This document shows, piece after piece, positions 27,201 to 35,000 of a stretch of 41,329 nt of DNA. Under the pieces are notes generated by a model, which saw only the letters and a program-made list of their open reading frames with translations, had not been told where the DNA came from and made no database searches. The DNA lies in NCBI GenBank assembly GCA_015655195.1, contig JAATFM010000309.1, positions 1 through 41,329 on the forward strand. Direction: 5' to 3'. Each line of letters opens with the position of its first letter. Position 1 is the stretch's first letter. The stretch is from Terriglobales bacterium. Lineage in GTDB: Bacteria; Acidobacteriota; Terriglobia; Terriglobales; Acidobacteriaceae. The position numbers were made by a program, and so were the translations under genes.

Positions 27201-27209
27201 GTTCAATAA
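21261..27209 (+). CDS. Giant secreted NHL / Ig-like / MBG repeat protein with split-Ig C-terminal hairpin
   Basis: Protein of 1982 residues. The start at 21261 is chosen because GAGAGGGG lies five bases upstream and a signal peptide follows (NRVVLLILTVFALAGFADA). Order of parts: NHL-type beta-propeller repeats (about 50-450), a HYDIN/choice-of-anchor-D Ig domain, two Ig3-type domains (SGTVAFMNGATQLGTG, TGTITFQDGGN), a second propeller marked by four CGDGG-[PL]-x-[AT] repeats, another choice-of-anchor domain, three MBG-type domains (ITFQPIPAGLSYGSQ, ITFAPLNEVTYGAS, ISFPAIANATYGAA), then a split Ig domain. The C-terminus holds two hydrophobic segments around RRKRFSKYLR, a lipobox-like LTACGGG (C1941) and a strand tail ending ISLTVQ. 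It is probably surface-exposed. The role in adhesion or polysaccharide binding is inferred. Confidence 0.87.
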   Translation: MSQQGGSIRASWNRVVLLILTVFALAGFADAQNLAFQPGVSSAYAGDPTQTNATSVSGASFTGVPTSLVLGRQPGSVAFDAAGNFYIMDAGNSIVRVVAASNNPIPTLPGVTVQAGHVYTVAGTTNQPGTSPPCSATGADVYGNGCPATVASVSGPFLAVDGNSNVYVAANYGSQVRVVYGGKGTLQGISNPQQGYIYALTNASNSDSQTDGTSGPAVNAVTPNITAMTTDTYGNVYIFDGGSYELLLVYQGGNLPPGFFNGATPVPGNIYLLTDDEHSCTDTTNLCNGQPIAQVYYNGIGMMSTDASGNLYIDDNEDSEIRAVYVAGTLNGVTDPVPGNIYAVAGNGSNGPPVNGSQATASSLSLPYQGGGIAVDSIGELYFTGSLSGGSEGIYKVDTSGVLTTVFGGSAPCTTATDPLNDGCIATAVNTAAFYGLVVDSTGNLYGSDYNFGPSVILKSTVSTTTIDYSGTIGLSSQSQTIAVANTGTQALQFSNLAFTGPFNQVLTGSNDCSNSTSLASGESCQIGVSFLPTAAGTVAGTITISSNALDATNGSNVVVLNGVAAQASSTTYLAISPSAPAVANVGQQVTFSATVEPLIGDSLIPSGTVAFMNGATQLGTGTITNGVATFTTSSLAAGTYPVTAVYSGDANFLTSTSTPVGLTVSTTPAAIITLTSSATTANSGQSVTLTATAAAFSGTGVPTGTITFQDGGNLLPNSTVTLSGGTAVLNTTALPPGNNELIAVYNGDSNFAANASADLLVNVTASGQLQFTPGVISLVTGSYFTPTNTSGGVIATDSYDNVYFIATNGALAYNGQLDVIASGNGAIPGVTNPVSGTLYTIGTGTACPGTPAAPCGDGGPVAQASFASLSYLAVDALNNIYVVDKGVIRKISAATGTINTVAGVWGTTAYPDTGYSGDNGPATSAQISVAGLFVDQNGNIYFADNADVLVRRVDGQSGIITTVAGTTAGAGTSTNRGPANECVAVPCGDGGLATSATFTEPIGVFVDPANNIYIVDSGFIDQSDIVGNINVVRRVDAKTGVISLFAGQYETQGPYGLAPPTCSPAAGPCGDGGPATSAVFDALTSISGDHAGNIYVTDSNVVREINIQTGIINTVIGNAANEGAGASGQCATAPCGDGGPATSAFLKTPRQIVLDAQGNMYVSDTGTDVIREVTVAQGALSYGSENLGTTNPQTLTLTNIGTLPLTFNALSIPEPNYEQQPSGGTDCTASTVLAPGTTCQLDIAFFPTATGSLPGNATIASDSTNATSGLNTVTLTGTGVSLGGSTAQAITFQPIPAGLSYGSQAILLSATSDSGLPITYEATGPAIVSGSTLTITGAGAVTVTAYQFGNSGYAPATPVSQSFTVAPATLTVAATNVSLTAGTALPAPAYTISGFVNNDTQTTTTTGAPSLTVVDSSGKTWSVGSTLLNGTYTITVQQGNLVLNAAAAANYKFVLENGTLTVTGTTAQTITFAPLNEVTYGASAIQLAATASSGLPISYTVQGPATVLANLLTITGAGPVAVTASQSGDSQYTAATPVTQAFNVDKAALNVVAVSASVAQGAPLPALTYTITGFVNGDSQAVVSGNPILTTTATSGSPVGQYPITVSVGTLTAANYTFNPVVGGTLNIVTPQTQTISFPAIANATYGAAPITLTATSSSGLAVSYAVTGPAMLSGNILTITGIGPVAVTASQAGNSVYGPASSVTQSFSVIPAVLTVTANNATRADNLPNPAFTYTIIGFVNGDTQQVAISGTPALTTTATLTSPVGQYPITPAIGGLNSPNYTFAFVSGILTVTAGGPVPDFSLTASPQTLLVAQGQIAQTTITMVPVNNYQGLVSLSCGTLPANVTCTFTPTSLSSNGMNAPVTTTLTVNTNSASPVVGQIQPRGKTPVVEAALWWLPAGVMGLFLAFRRKRFSKYLRMQQWLMLLTLLVGAAGLTACGGGTSTSGGTVASPGNSTFTVTATDSSSSSTHAINISLTVQ
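26943..27209 (+). other. C-terminal TM hairpin / internal lipobox module (NHL protein)
   Basis: Encodes ALWWLPAGVMGLFLAF (hydrophobic 1), RRKRFSKYLR (basic), QWLMLLTLLVGAAGLTAC (hydrophobic 2 ending in a lipobox-like LTAC), a Gly/Ser linker and the strand tail FTVTATDSSS...ISLTVQ. The preceding domain (VSLSCGTLPANVTCTFTP) is an Ig-like half whose last strand seems to be this tail. Homologous in layout to the modules at 35401 and 38926. Confidence 0.7.
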
Positions 27210-27540
27210 CCGGAGACTGGCATCACGAAATGATTTCGTGAATGGCAGAGAAGGCGCAGACGCACAGGGTGGAAGGATGTCACAGCCACCCAAAGACCCG
27301 AATCGTCTGCACCTTCTCGTTTCCACATGGAGTTTCCCTCCGCAGAAGGGGAAAACGCACGCTTGATCCGTGCGTGCATGGCTGCCTCCGCTGGGCACTG
27401 GGTTCTCAGTGCCCGATTTTTGGCAGATGTTACCTCCGGGCGTCGTGCATAGCTGGCTCTCTGCGCGGCGCCTTCTTTTTGACACGCAATTTCAGAAGCG
27501 CGTTCTCCCGAATTCCCGTTTTACAAATGACGCTGAGCCT
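27210..27540. other. Intergenic region with several hairpins
   Basis: These 331 bases carry no supported gene. From left to right they hold a 19-base palindrome TCACGAAAT-G-ATTTCGTGA (27223-27241), a GGGTGG/CCACCC stem, an ACGCAC/GTGCGT stem (27355-27360 and 27370-27375) and an intrinsic terminator (27393-27421). Such a series of stems ending in a terminator could be a long 3' UTR or a small RNA. Confidence 0.5.
27393..27421 (+). terminator. Intrinsic terminator
   Basis: GGGCACTG (27393-27400) and CAGTGCCC (27407-27414) form an 8-bp stem with a six-base loop, followed by GA and five T. This is the clearest intrinsic terminator in the window. It would end transcripts of the sigma-fusion/receptor/NHL cluster or of a small RNA in the spacer. 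Confidence 0.8.
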
Positions 27541-28011
27541 ATGCAGAGAGCAAACCTCAATCCAATCTCATCCAATTTTCCGCCAGCCTGCCATCGGCCT
27601 GCCGCAAGCTTCGCAGAGCCGCAAACCGCTCTCAGTGCTCCCCGAAAGAGAACAAGGGTAAGCCGGCAACTTACGCCCGCCAAGATTGGCGTGGCATGGG
27701 AAAAGGTGCGGCGCGTCGTGCGCGACCTATGCCGCCAGCGCGGCCCGGAGTGCCTGCTTTGCCGCCTCTATGGAAGCCGGATTGAATTTCAGCTCACGGC
27801 AGATTATTCTCCCATCACTCTCGATCTTGAGGACGACCGGATCCTTGCGAGAATCGCCGGGAAGCGGCGGACCATCCGCATTGTGCGCATCAAGAGCGGC
27901 GGCTCAGGTTACGAATTTCGCAGGATGATCCGCTCCGCAACCTTCCTGCTCATCGAGCTGGTGCGCGAGGCAAGCAGAAAACAGCCTGTTGCAGATTGGT
28001 CAGGAGAATGA
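27541..28011 (+). CDS. Hypothetical basic protein
   Basis: About 156 residues from the Met at 27541. The ORF track starts at 27370, but that stretch contains the intrinsic terminator at 27393-27421, which argues against coding there. The first 50 residues (MQRANLNPISSNFPPACHRP...) look unstructured. From GVAWEKVRRVVRDLCRQRGPECLLC onward the codon third positions are GC-rich and the protein looks folded, with strands (SRIEFQLTADYSPITLDLEDDRILARIAG) and a last helix (RSATFLLIELVREAS). A CLLC pair is present. I do not recognise a family. It converges with the kinase gene, 48 bases away. No good ribosome site is seen, so the exact start is uncertain. Confidence 0.45.
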   Translation: MQRANLNPISSNFPPACHRPAASFAEPQTALSAPRKRTRVSRQLTPAKIGVAWEKVRRVVRDLCRQRGPECLLCRLYGSRIEFQLTADYSPITLDLEDDRILARIAGKRRTIRIVRIKSGGSGYEFRRMIRSATFLLIELVREASRKQPVADWSGE

Positions 28012-28059
28012 CATTTTCCGCGGCATCGTCTCATCATCGGCAAAGCTATTACTGAACGC

Positions 28060-31000
28060 CTACGGAATGGTGGCGGAATTTGCCGGGAGAGAATGGGCTT
28101 CCGCGCGCGCCTGCAGGAGCAGGGGATTGCCCGCATCGGCGCGGCTCCATAGCTTGAGGAAATCGGCATAGGTGGTTTTGGCTTTTGCCAGCATGGCCGG
28201 GTCCGATGCGGTGCGCGAGTGTGGGAAACGAGCCGGGCCGGCTTCCAAGCGATAGGCGCGGGCCAGCCCCAGCCGCGCAAGGCTGCCGAGCGGATAATTT
28301 GCAAGCAGGCCGCTCTGCTGAATGAGCCGGCGGAACTCCGCTTCTGCCTCGGCTCCACGGCCGGCCTCCAGATACGCCTCGGCGCGCAGGTAGATGGGAT
28401 AGCCGGCGACGTTGGTGGGAGACTTCGGCACTCCCATCTCATAGGGCGCCGTGGCGCGCAGCACGCGGATGGCCTTCTCCGGATCGTGGCTTGAGGTGGC
28501 GATGGCAGCCTCAATGCAGGGCAGCCAGTAGAAATTAAGCAGCGTGTCGTCAGGGTATTGCTGATGCAACTCCCGCGCAAGGGCCTGCGCTTGTTGCGTA
28601 TCGCCTATCTCGGCCAGGGCCAGCGCGGCATAGGTTTTCACGACCTGGCCGGAGGGTTTCCTGAGAAGCGGCTCCGCCAGTTCACGTGCCTGCTGCCGAT
28701 TGCCGAACTCCGCCTCGCGCAACGCGGCAACGGACATGTAGCCCTGGGCGATGTCTTCGCCGTCGTATTTGCGCGCGGAGCGCACGGCCTGCGCCGTGTA
28801 TTTTCTGGCCTCGCCGAGCCGGCCCTGGTACGCATCGGTGTCGGCCTGTATGGCGAGCAGCCATCCCTCCACCCACGGATGCCCCATTGCGCCATTCACC
28901 TGTTGGCGCATCCCGGCCTCATCGCCGCGCAGGAAGTCGAGCACGTAGAGGATTCCGTCAAAGAAGGAATAGTTGATCTTGCGCGCCTGCGCCTCGGCGA
29001 TCATGCGCTGGCAGTTGTCGAGCTGGCCGACGGTGCAGTATTCGCTGGCGATATTGGTGTAGAGGATTGCAGCGGTGGGTTCAAGGCGCAGCGCCTGGTG
29101 CGCCTGCAGCAGGCTCTCCTGGTGGTGGCCAAGGTAGGCGGAGACGACGCCGAGGTTGGCGAAGGGAGCCGGATCGCTGGGATAGATATGCTCCCACAGC
29201 TTCAGCGTGACAACGGCTTTGTCCTGGTCGCCGGTGATGTAGCTGTAATATTGCGTGTCGATGTAGAAGCGCTCGCGGTCGCTGATACGGTCGCGCAGAT
29301 CGTAGGCGTGTTTGAGGAGCGCGGCGCCATGGTCCGGTGAATTGAGGCCCATGTACGCGACGCCGAGCTTGGCGTAAGCCATGGCAAACTGCGGATCGAT
29401 CTTGATGGCTTTCTCGTAGTAGGGAACGGCGGCGTTTGGGCCCTCGGTGTAAGCCGAGTGCAGTCCTAGCGAATAGGTTTGCAGGGCTTCGAGTGAAGGC
29501 GTTGTGGCCTGTTCGATGGGCTTGTCGTAAGCCTGAATGCTGGCCATCGATTCGCCGAGCCTGGAGCGCAGGCGCGTTGCAATGGTATCGAGTCCGCGCA
29601 GAACGGTCTCGCGGCTGCCGACCTCGATCTGTTCCGTTCCGAGCGGCTCTTCATTCTGGCAGCCGGTGGCGGAGATGCGAAGGACAAAGTTGCCGCCGAT
29701 GCGTGCAATGGAGCCGCTGATCGTGGCCTGGCTGCCGGTGCGCAGGCACAACTGCCGCGCAAGGTCGCTGGTGAGCAGGGTTCCGACAGGGCGCTCCATG
29801 AATCCCAGCTCGCGATTGAGGCGCGAGTCGGTGAGGACATTGAGAAACGGCGACTGCTCCAACTGCACGCGCAGGGACTCGCGCAGCGTGCCGTCGAAGA
29901 TGGGGTCGCCGGTGGCATTGGCAAAGTCGCCGAGAATGACCGCGTGTTCTCCCGAGCCGGTCATCTCGGGCCGATGATGGAAATAGTTGTAGGCCACGGC
30001 GGAGAGTGCCAGCAGAATCGCCGCGCACGCCGCAAATGCCGCGAAGCGGCTGCGCGTGACGAGCTGGGCGCGCATCGAGTCCATGTGCCGCGCTGACTGC
30101 AGGCGGGTGAGATCCCGATTCAGCTCGGCAGCGGTGGAGTAGCGCGCTACGCTATCTTTGGCGAGTGCCCTTGCAATGATCCGGTCCAGTTCGTGTGGAA
30201 GCTGATGGCGCAGGCTGGAAGGCGGAGCCGGAGTTTTGTGCAGGATGTTGTCGAGCGTGGCGTAAGCGGTGCTGCCGCGAAAGGGCGACACGCCGGTCAT
30301 CATCTCATAGAGCACGGTGCCGAGCGAGAAGATGTCGCTCGATACGTCGGGGCCCTGGCCGTGCGCCTGTTCGGGAGCCATGTAGGCGGTTGTGCCGGCC
30401 ATGGTTCTGGCGCGGCTCAGATCGTTGTCTCCCGTCGCGCTGCCGTCCTGTTGCGCGGTGCGGGCAGCGAGGCCGAAGTCGAGAATCTTTGCTTCACCGC
30501 GATCGGTGATAAAGATATTGGCGGGCTTGATGTCGCGGTGAATGACGCCCGCGGTGTGGGCCGCGTCAATGGCCGAGGTGATTTGTACGGCAATGTCTAG
30601 CGATTCATCGGAAGAGAGCTGGTCGGCGTCGATGCGCTGCTTGAGCGACATGCCGGAGAGTAGCTGCATGGCGATGAACGGTACGCCGCCGTACTGGCCC
30701 ACCTCATAGATGGTGCAGATATTGGGATGGTCCAGCGCGGAGGCGGCTCGCGCTTCCCAATAGGAAGCCGAAAGATCGACGCCGGTCGCGCCATTCCCTT
30801 CGTCAAGGCCCGTCAATTGCGCGGACCACAGGCGCAGCAGAAACTTGAGCGCGACCGTGCGTTGCAAATGAACGTCGAAGGCCTTGTAGACGACGCCCAT
30901 GCCTCCTTCGCCCAGCTTTTCCTGAATGTGATAATGCGAGACGGTCTTGCCGGTCAGCTCCTCCAACTCGGCTTTGGAGAAGCCTTCCATCACTTCCTGG

Positions 31001-31209
31001 TAGCTGGCCAGCTTGCGAAAGGCGGAGCGGGAGAGGGAATCGATAATGTCTGGCGCGATGTTTTCGTAAGCCAGCAGTGACTCGACTTCTTCGCGCAGGT
31101 TTTCATCGTTGCCGCATTCGCTGGCTAGAAAGTCGCGGCGTTGAGGCTCTTCCAGTTCGAGCGTGCCTAGAACAATATCCTGAACGCGGGACCAGTGCTC
31201 ACTTCGCAT
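28060..31209 (-). CDS. Transmembrane Ser/Thr protein kinase with FlgO/TolB-like and TPR extracytoplasmic part
   Basis: Protein of 1049 residues from ATG 31209. This start overlaps the sigma gene by 11 bases, and the N-terminus MRSEHWSRVQDIVLGTLELEEPQRRDFL is typical of such kinases. Hanks motifs are complete: GEGGMGVVYKA (about 100-110), VALKF with K122, HRDIKPANI (224-232), DFGLA (244-248) and GTTAYMAPEQ. A membrane segment (AFAACAAILLALSAVAYNYF) is at about 389-410. The outer part begins with AVILGDFANATGDPIFDGTLRE, resembling the FlgO/TolB-like N-domain seen in acidobacterial kinases. TPR-like repeats follow (PYYEKAIKIDPQFAMAYAKLGVAY, EHIYPSDPAPFANLGVVSAYLG). Likely senses an envelope signal and phosphorylates cytoplasmic targets, perhaps the cotranscribed sigma factor. 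Confidence 0.92.
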   Translation of the reverse strand: MRSEHWSRVQDIVLGTLELEEPQRRDFLASECGNDENLREEVESLLAYENIAPDIIDSLSRSAFRKLASYQEVMEGFSKAELEELTGKTVSHYHIQEKLGEGGMGVVYKAFDVHLQRTVALKFLLRLWSAQLTGLDEGNGATGVDLSASYWEARAASALDHPNICTIYEVGQYGGVPFIAMQLLSGMSLKQRIDADQLSSDESLDIAVQITSAIDAAHTAGVIHRDIKPANIFITDRGEAKILDFGLAARTAQQDGSATGDNDLSRARTMAGTTAYMAPEQAHGQGPDVSSDIFSLGTVLYEMMTGVSPFRGSTAYATLDNILHKTPAPPSSLRHQLPHELDRIIARALAKDSVARYSTAAELNRDLTRLQSARHMDSMRAQLVTRSRFAAFAACAAILLALSAVAYNYFHHRPEMTGSGEHAVILGDFANATGDPIFDGTLRESLRVQLEQSPFLNVLTDSRLNRELGFMERPVGTLLTSDLARQLCLRTGSQATISGSIARIGGNFVLRISATGCQNEEPLGTEQIEVGSRETVLRGLDTIATRLRSRLGESMASIQAYDKPIEQATTPSLEALQTYSLGLHSAYTEGPNAAVPYYEKAIKIDPQFAMAYAKLGVAYMGLNSPDHGAALLKHAYDLRDRISDRERFYIDTQYYSYITGDQDKAVVTLKLWEHIYPSDPAPFANLGVVSAYLGHHQESLLQAHQALRLEPTAAILYTNIASEYCTVGQLDNCQRMIAEAQARKINYSFFDGILYVLDFLRGDEAGMRQQVNGAMGHPWVEGWLLAIQADTDAYQGRLGEARKYTAQAVRSARKYDGEDIAQGYMSVAALREAEFGNRQQARELAEPLLRKPSGQVVKTYAALALAEIGDTQQAQALARELHQQYPDDTLLNFYWLPCIEAAIATSSHDPEKAIRVLRATAPYEMGVPKSPTNVAGYPIYLRAEAYLEAGRGAEAEAEFRRLIQQSGLLANYPLGSLARLGLARAYRLEAGPARFPHSRTASDPAMLAKAKTTYADFLKLWSRADAGNPLLLQARAEAHSLPANSATIP

Positions 31210-31780
31210 TCGCTTTTTTCCCGTCGAGTTGGCGCAGCAGCCAGAGCTTGGCAAACTGGCAGTCCCGTGTGACGGTGTCCTCGGAGACCTTCAGAATCTC
31301 TGCAGTCTCTTTCACGCTGAAGCCACCGAAGATGCGCAGTTCGAGAACCTGGCTCTTGCGGAGATCGAACGAGGCAAGGTCGCGCAGGGCAAGATCGACG
31401 ACCAGAAACTCATCCAGATCGTCGATGGCTGCAAGCTCGCCATCGAGGGGAACGCTCTGCAGGTTGCCGCCGCGCTTCAGAGATTGCTGTGCGCGGGCGC
31501 TGTCAATCAGGATCAGGCGCATCATCTGCGCGCAGACGGCATAGAAGTGGCTGCGGTTCTGCCAGCCGACTTTTTCCATGTGCAGCAGGCGCAGATAAAC
31601 TTCATTGACAAGATCGCCGCTCTGCAGAACATGATTGGGACGCTGATGCGCCATGTGCCGGCGCGCCGTGCGGCGCAGCTCGCGGTAGACCAGGGGCATT
31701 AATTGGTCCAGCGCGAAGCTGTCGCCTGTGGTCCAGGCGTGCAGTAGACACGTGATTCCGCTGGCGTCGGCTGTTGCCAT
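31199..31780 (-). CDS. ECF-type RNA polymerase sigma factor (kinase-associated)
   Basis: Protein of 193 residues. Region 2 is at about 25-90 (LMPLVYRELRRTARRHM, then VLQSGDLVNEVYLRLLHMEKVGWQNRSHFYAVCAQMMRLILID), and region 4 is at about 130-185 (LRKSQVLELRIFGGFSVKETAEILKVSEDTVTRDCQFAKLWL). The pattern fits the ECF sigma group often paired with Ser/Thr kinases in acidobacteria and planctomycetes. No anti-sigma gene is adjacent. The kinase gene downstream overlaps by 11 bases, so activation by phosphorylation is plausible but inferred. The ORF track starts at a GTG one codon upstream; the ATG at 31780 is taken. No clear ribosome site is visible. It is divergent from the FG-GAP gene. Confidence 0.93.
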   Translation of the reverse strand: MATADASGITCLLHAWTTGDSFALDQLMPLVYRELRRTARRHMAHQRPNHVLQSGDLVNEVYLRLLHMEKVGWQNRSHFYAVCAQMMRLILIDSARAQQSLKRGGNLQSVPLDGELAAIDDLDEFLVVDLALRDLASFDLRKSQVLELRIFGGFSVKETAEILKVSEDTVTRDCQFAKLWLLRQLDGKKANAK

Positions 31781-32046
31781 CACATTTTCAAAACAAGTGA
31801 GACGTAGTGTACCACAGGCGGAAAATTCTGCGCTTTAAGACACATTTCTTTCTGTGCAGGAAAAAATTAAAAAAAGATTGCGGGTTTTGCGAGATGCTTC
31901 TCGTTTTAGTAAGTAAGGATGATGAAGGGTCCCGTCCCCCTGCCCTTTCTATATTCCTCAAGGCACATCCATCTTGCGCAAGCAAACCTGCGCCGGCAAG
32001 TGGCCTTCGCCACGCTTCGATGCACGATTTGTAGGAGAGTTCCGAC
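31781..32046. promoter_or_regulatory. Divergent promoter region between ECF sigma and FG-GAP gene
   Basis: These 266 bases separate two divergent genes, so promoters for both should lie here. The middle (about 31800-31910) is AT-rich, unlike the rest of the window. It includes a small hairpin CGAGA-TGCT-TCTCG followed by TTTTA (31890-31907). No ORF here is convincing. I cannot name a specific -35/-10 pair with confidence. Confidence 0.45.
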
Positions 32047-35000
32047 ATGCAGAAACACTATGGCCGCTTCTCGCGCCATCGACTGGGATTTTTGTGCCTT
32101 CTGGCAGGCGCGCTGCTGGCAGTTAGCTCGGCTCAGAGCGGCAGGCAGACCGCGACTGCACCTCAGGCCGCGTCTTCTCCGCAAACCGTTCAAAAGCCTG
32201 TCTCTCAGATCGTTCCCGCCGGTGGGTGGCTGCCGCAGCATTCGCGGATTCTGCCTTCGCATGCGCAACGCGTAAAGCAGGCACTTGACGCCATGCGCCA
32301 GCGCAACGCCATTCACGGCCAGGCGGCGGGTGTGCGTCCCGTGCCATTCGACAGCACCGCTCCCACGCCGTCACCGAACTTCGGCGGCTTCATTGGCGGC
32401 GTCTCCAGCTTTCCCGTGGCGCACCCCGTTAACTCCGATGACTCCAGTGGCTCTCCTGAGATCGTTTACGACGTTTCCGACGTGATTTCGGGCGACTTCA
32501 ACGGCGACGGCAAACTGGATGCGGCCGTGATTCAGGTCGATGGCTCCGTCGAAACGCTGCTCGGCGACGGCAAGGGCGGCTTTTCTGCTCCGGTCGTTAC
32601 TGCGGGCACGGACCAATTCTCTTTCGAAGGCAATTCCGCTGTTGCTGTGGATCTGAACGGCGATGGCAAGCAGGACATTGTGGCCTATGACGGCTACGAC
32701 ATTCTTGTCTGGCTTTCCAACGGTGACGGCAGCTTTGCCGCGCCGGTGTTTCCTTCTTATCAGTTCCTGAGCTATGCCAGCAATGCGGCCTTCGCGGTTG
32801 CGGACGTGAATGGCGACGGTTATCCGGACATCCTGATAGCTGGCAACGCGTCAAGCTCAGGCGCGGTTGCAATTCAAGCCCTGCTGAACACCGGCAGCGG
32901 AACCTTTGGCACGACGAACATTCCTACCACAACCTATACGGTTCCCTCCGGATTCACGGTTGACGTTCTGAACAACACGGCCAAGGTCGCGCAGATCAAC
33001 GGAAAGACGACGCTGATTTTTGCCGCGCAAGAGGCCGGCGAGTATGGCCCGCCGAACACCGTGGAGATATTTCAGGCCGCTTCCAATGGAGACGGAACGT
33101 TTACCTTCGCGCCCGCGCCGCTGGACATTCCCTCGATTCAGGGAACGGGCCTCGACTTCGGTTTCGGAATCAATACATCTCTGCTGATCGCCGATCTGAA
33201 CGGCGATGGCGCGCCCGACATATTGGTCGCACCGGGCGACGGCTCTATCTACACTGCGCTCGGTGAGGGCGGCAACGGATTTTCCACGCCGACGCTGGCC
33301 ATCAGCGGTTATTACTTCAGCGGCCCGACCCTGATTACGACCGACCTCGATGACGATGGTATCCCGGACCTTGTCGATGCCGAGTTCGAAGATGTAGCAA
33401 CCTTCCGCGGCAACGGCGACGGAACCTTTACGCCGGTTAATGCAGCTTTTGCCGGTGCCACCGGCAACTCCTCCGGATATACCAACTACCTGACGGCGAC
33501 GGCCTACGGCGACTTTAACGGCGACGGCCGGCTGGATTACGTCTCCGTGGACACCAACTACGGCGCTGGCGGCTTTTATGCCGGCCTTGGCGGCTTCAAC
33601 TTTTGCGCCGCAGCGCGGCTGGTCGATACCGGGGCAAACGATCAGGCCCCGGCATCGCCGTTTCAGTTGCTTGTCGAGTCCGCGCTTGATCTGAACGGCG
33701 ACGGAAAGACCGATCTCGTTGCCTTCAACGAGAGCGTCGGGCCCGGCGGCTATTCCCTCAAGGCTATCTCCGGCATAAACCAGGGTGGCGGCCAGTTCAA
33801 CTGGATTAATGCCCCCTCGCTTCTTAACCTGCCTATCAGCTCTTTCGGCGTCAGCCAGCAAGCCGCCGATTTCAACCACGACGGCAAGCAGGATTTGCTC
33901 CTTTACGGTGCCGACGGCGAATCTGTCGAGGGTATCGGCATCTGCCTTAACTGGTATGTCTACGTCGCAATATCGAACGGAGACGGAACCTTCCAGCAGC
34001 CCGTGCAATTGCAGCTTCCCAACCAGCCGGAATGTCCGAACTCTCTGGAGGGCTTCACCGTGGCGGATGTCAACGGCGACGGCAATCCCGACATTGTCTT
34101 CACTTACGGCAACCCAGGCTACTCTTCAATGTTCACGGGCGGTCCGCCCAGCGGTTATTACGTGGCGCTCGGCGACGGCACAGGCAACTTCCCGACAGTC
34201 AACTTCACGCCCTATGGCAACAGCATTGACTTGGCCGTTCTGGCGGATTTCGATGGCGACGGCTTCCCTGATCTCGTGCTCACGAACTTTCCGGACGGAA
34301 CCCATCCCGCGGTGAGCATTCTGCTCAATGACGGCACGGGAAACTTCGCCAACTTGCCGGCTAAGCCGATCAGCTATACGGAATACCCGGTCTATATGCT
34401 TGCCGGGGATGTGAACCAGGACGGCAAGCAGGACCTGCTGATAGCGACCGGCGGCAATTACGATGTCAGCACGCAGACACTCGATTCCACCGCATCTGGC
34501 ATCCTGATCTATCCCGGCAACGGAGACGGCACGGTGGGGACTTCCACGCTGCTCGATCAGGGCGAAGGCCCGGCGATTGCGCTGGAGGATTTCAATGGCG
34601 ACGGACTGCCGGATATTCTCGCGGGCCTATCCTATGACTTCAACACCACGCTGCCATCCGTCAGCGATCCGTACTACGGCGCTTCGCTGCTGCTGAACAA
34701 GGGCGGCGGAAACTTCGCTCCGCCGGTCAACACCCTTGTGCCGTATGGCGTGAGCTTTGTGACCGCAGGCAACTTCTACGGAGACGGCGTTGCCGACGCG
34801 CTGGAAGTGGACGGTGACGGCGCCACTCTGCTCATCAACCAGGGAGGCTCGGCTGTCGTGCTGAGCGCCTCCGATGCGGCCGTGGAACAGGGCGATTCCG
34901 TTGCGCTGACAGCCAGGGTGATTCCGAATCTGCCGGCGCGGCCTCTGCCGACAGGTCAGATCACCTTCTACGACGGAATGACGGCGCTTGGCACAGGCAA

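Noticed and set aside
26943-27209. PEP-CTERM or LPXTG sorting signal
   Set aside because: No PEP or LPXTG motif. There are two hydrophobic segments rather than one, and a Cys-containing lipobox with a further strand tail follows.
27290-27421. c-di-GMP or other known riboswitch
   Set aside because: Stems are present but I could not match any known riboswitch core, and there is no suitable gene immediately downstream.
27370-27540. Longer start for the hypothetical gene at 27541
   Set aside because: An intrinsic terminator lies within this stretch, which makes translation through it unlikely.
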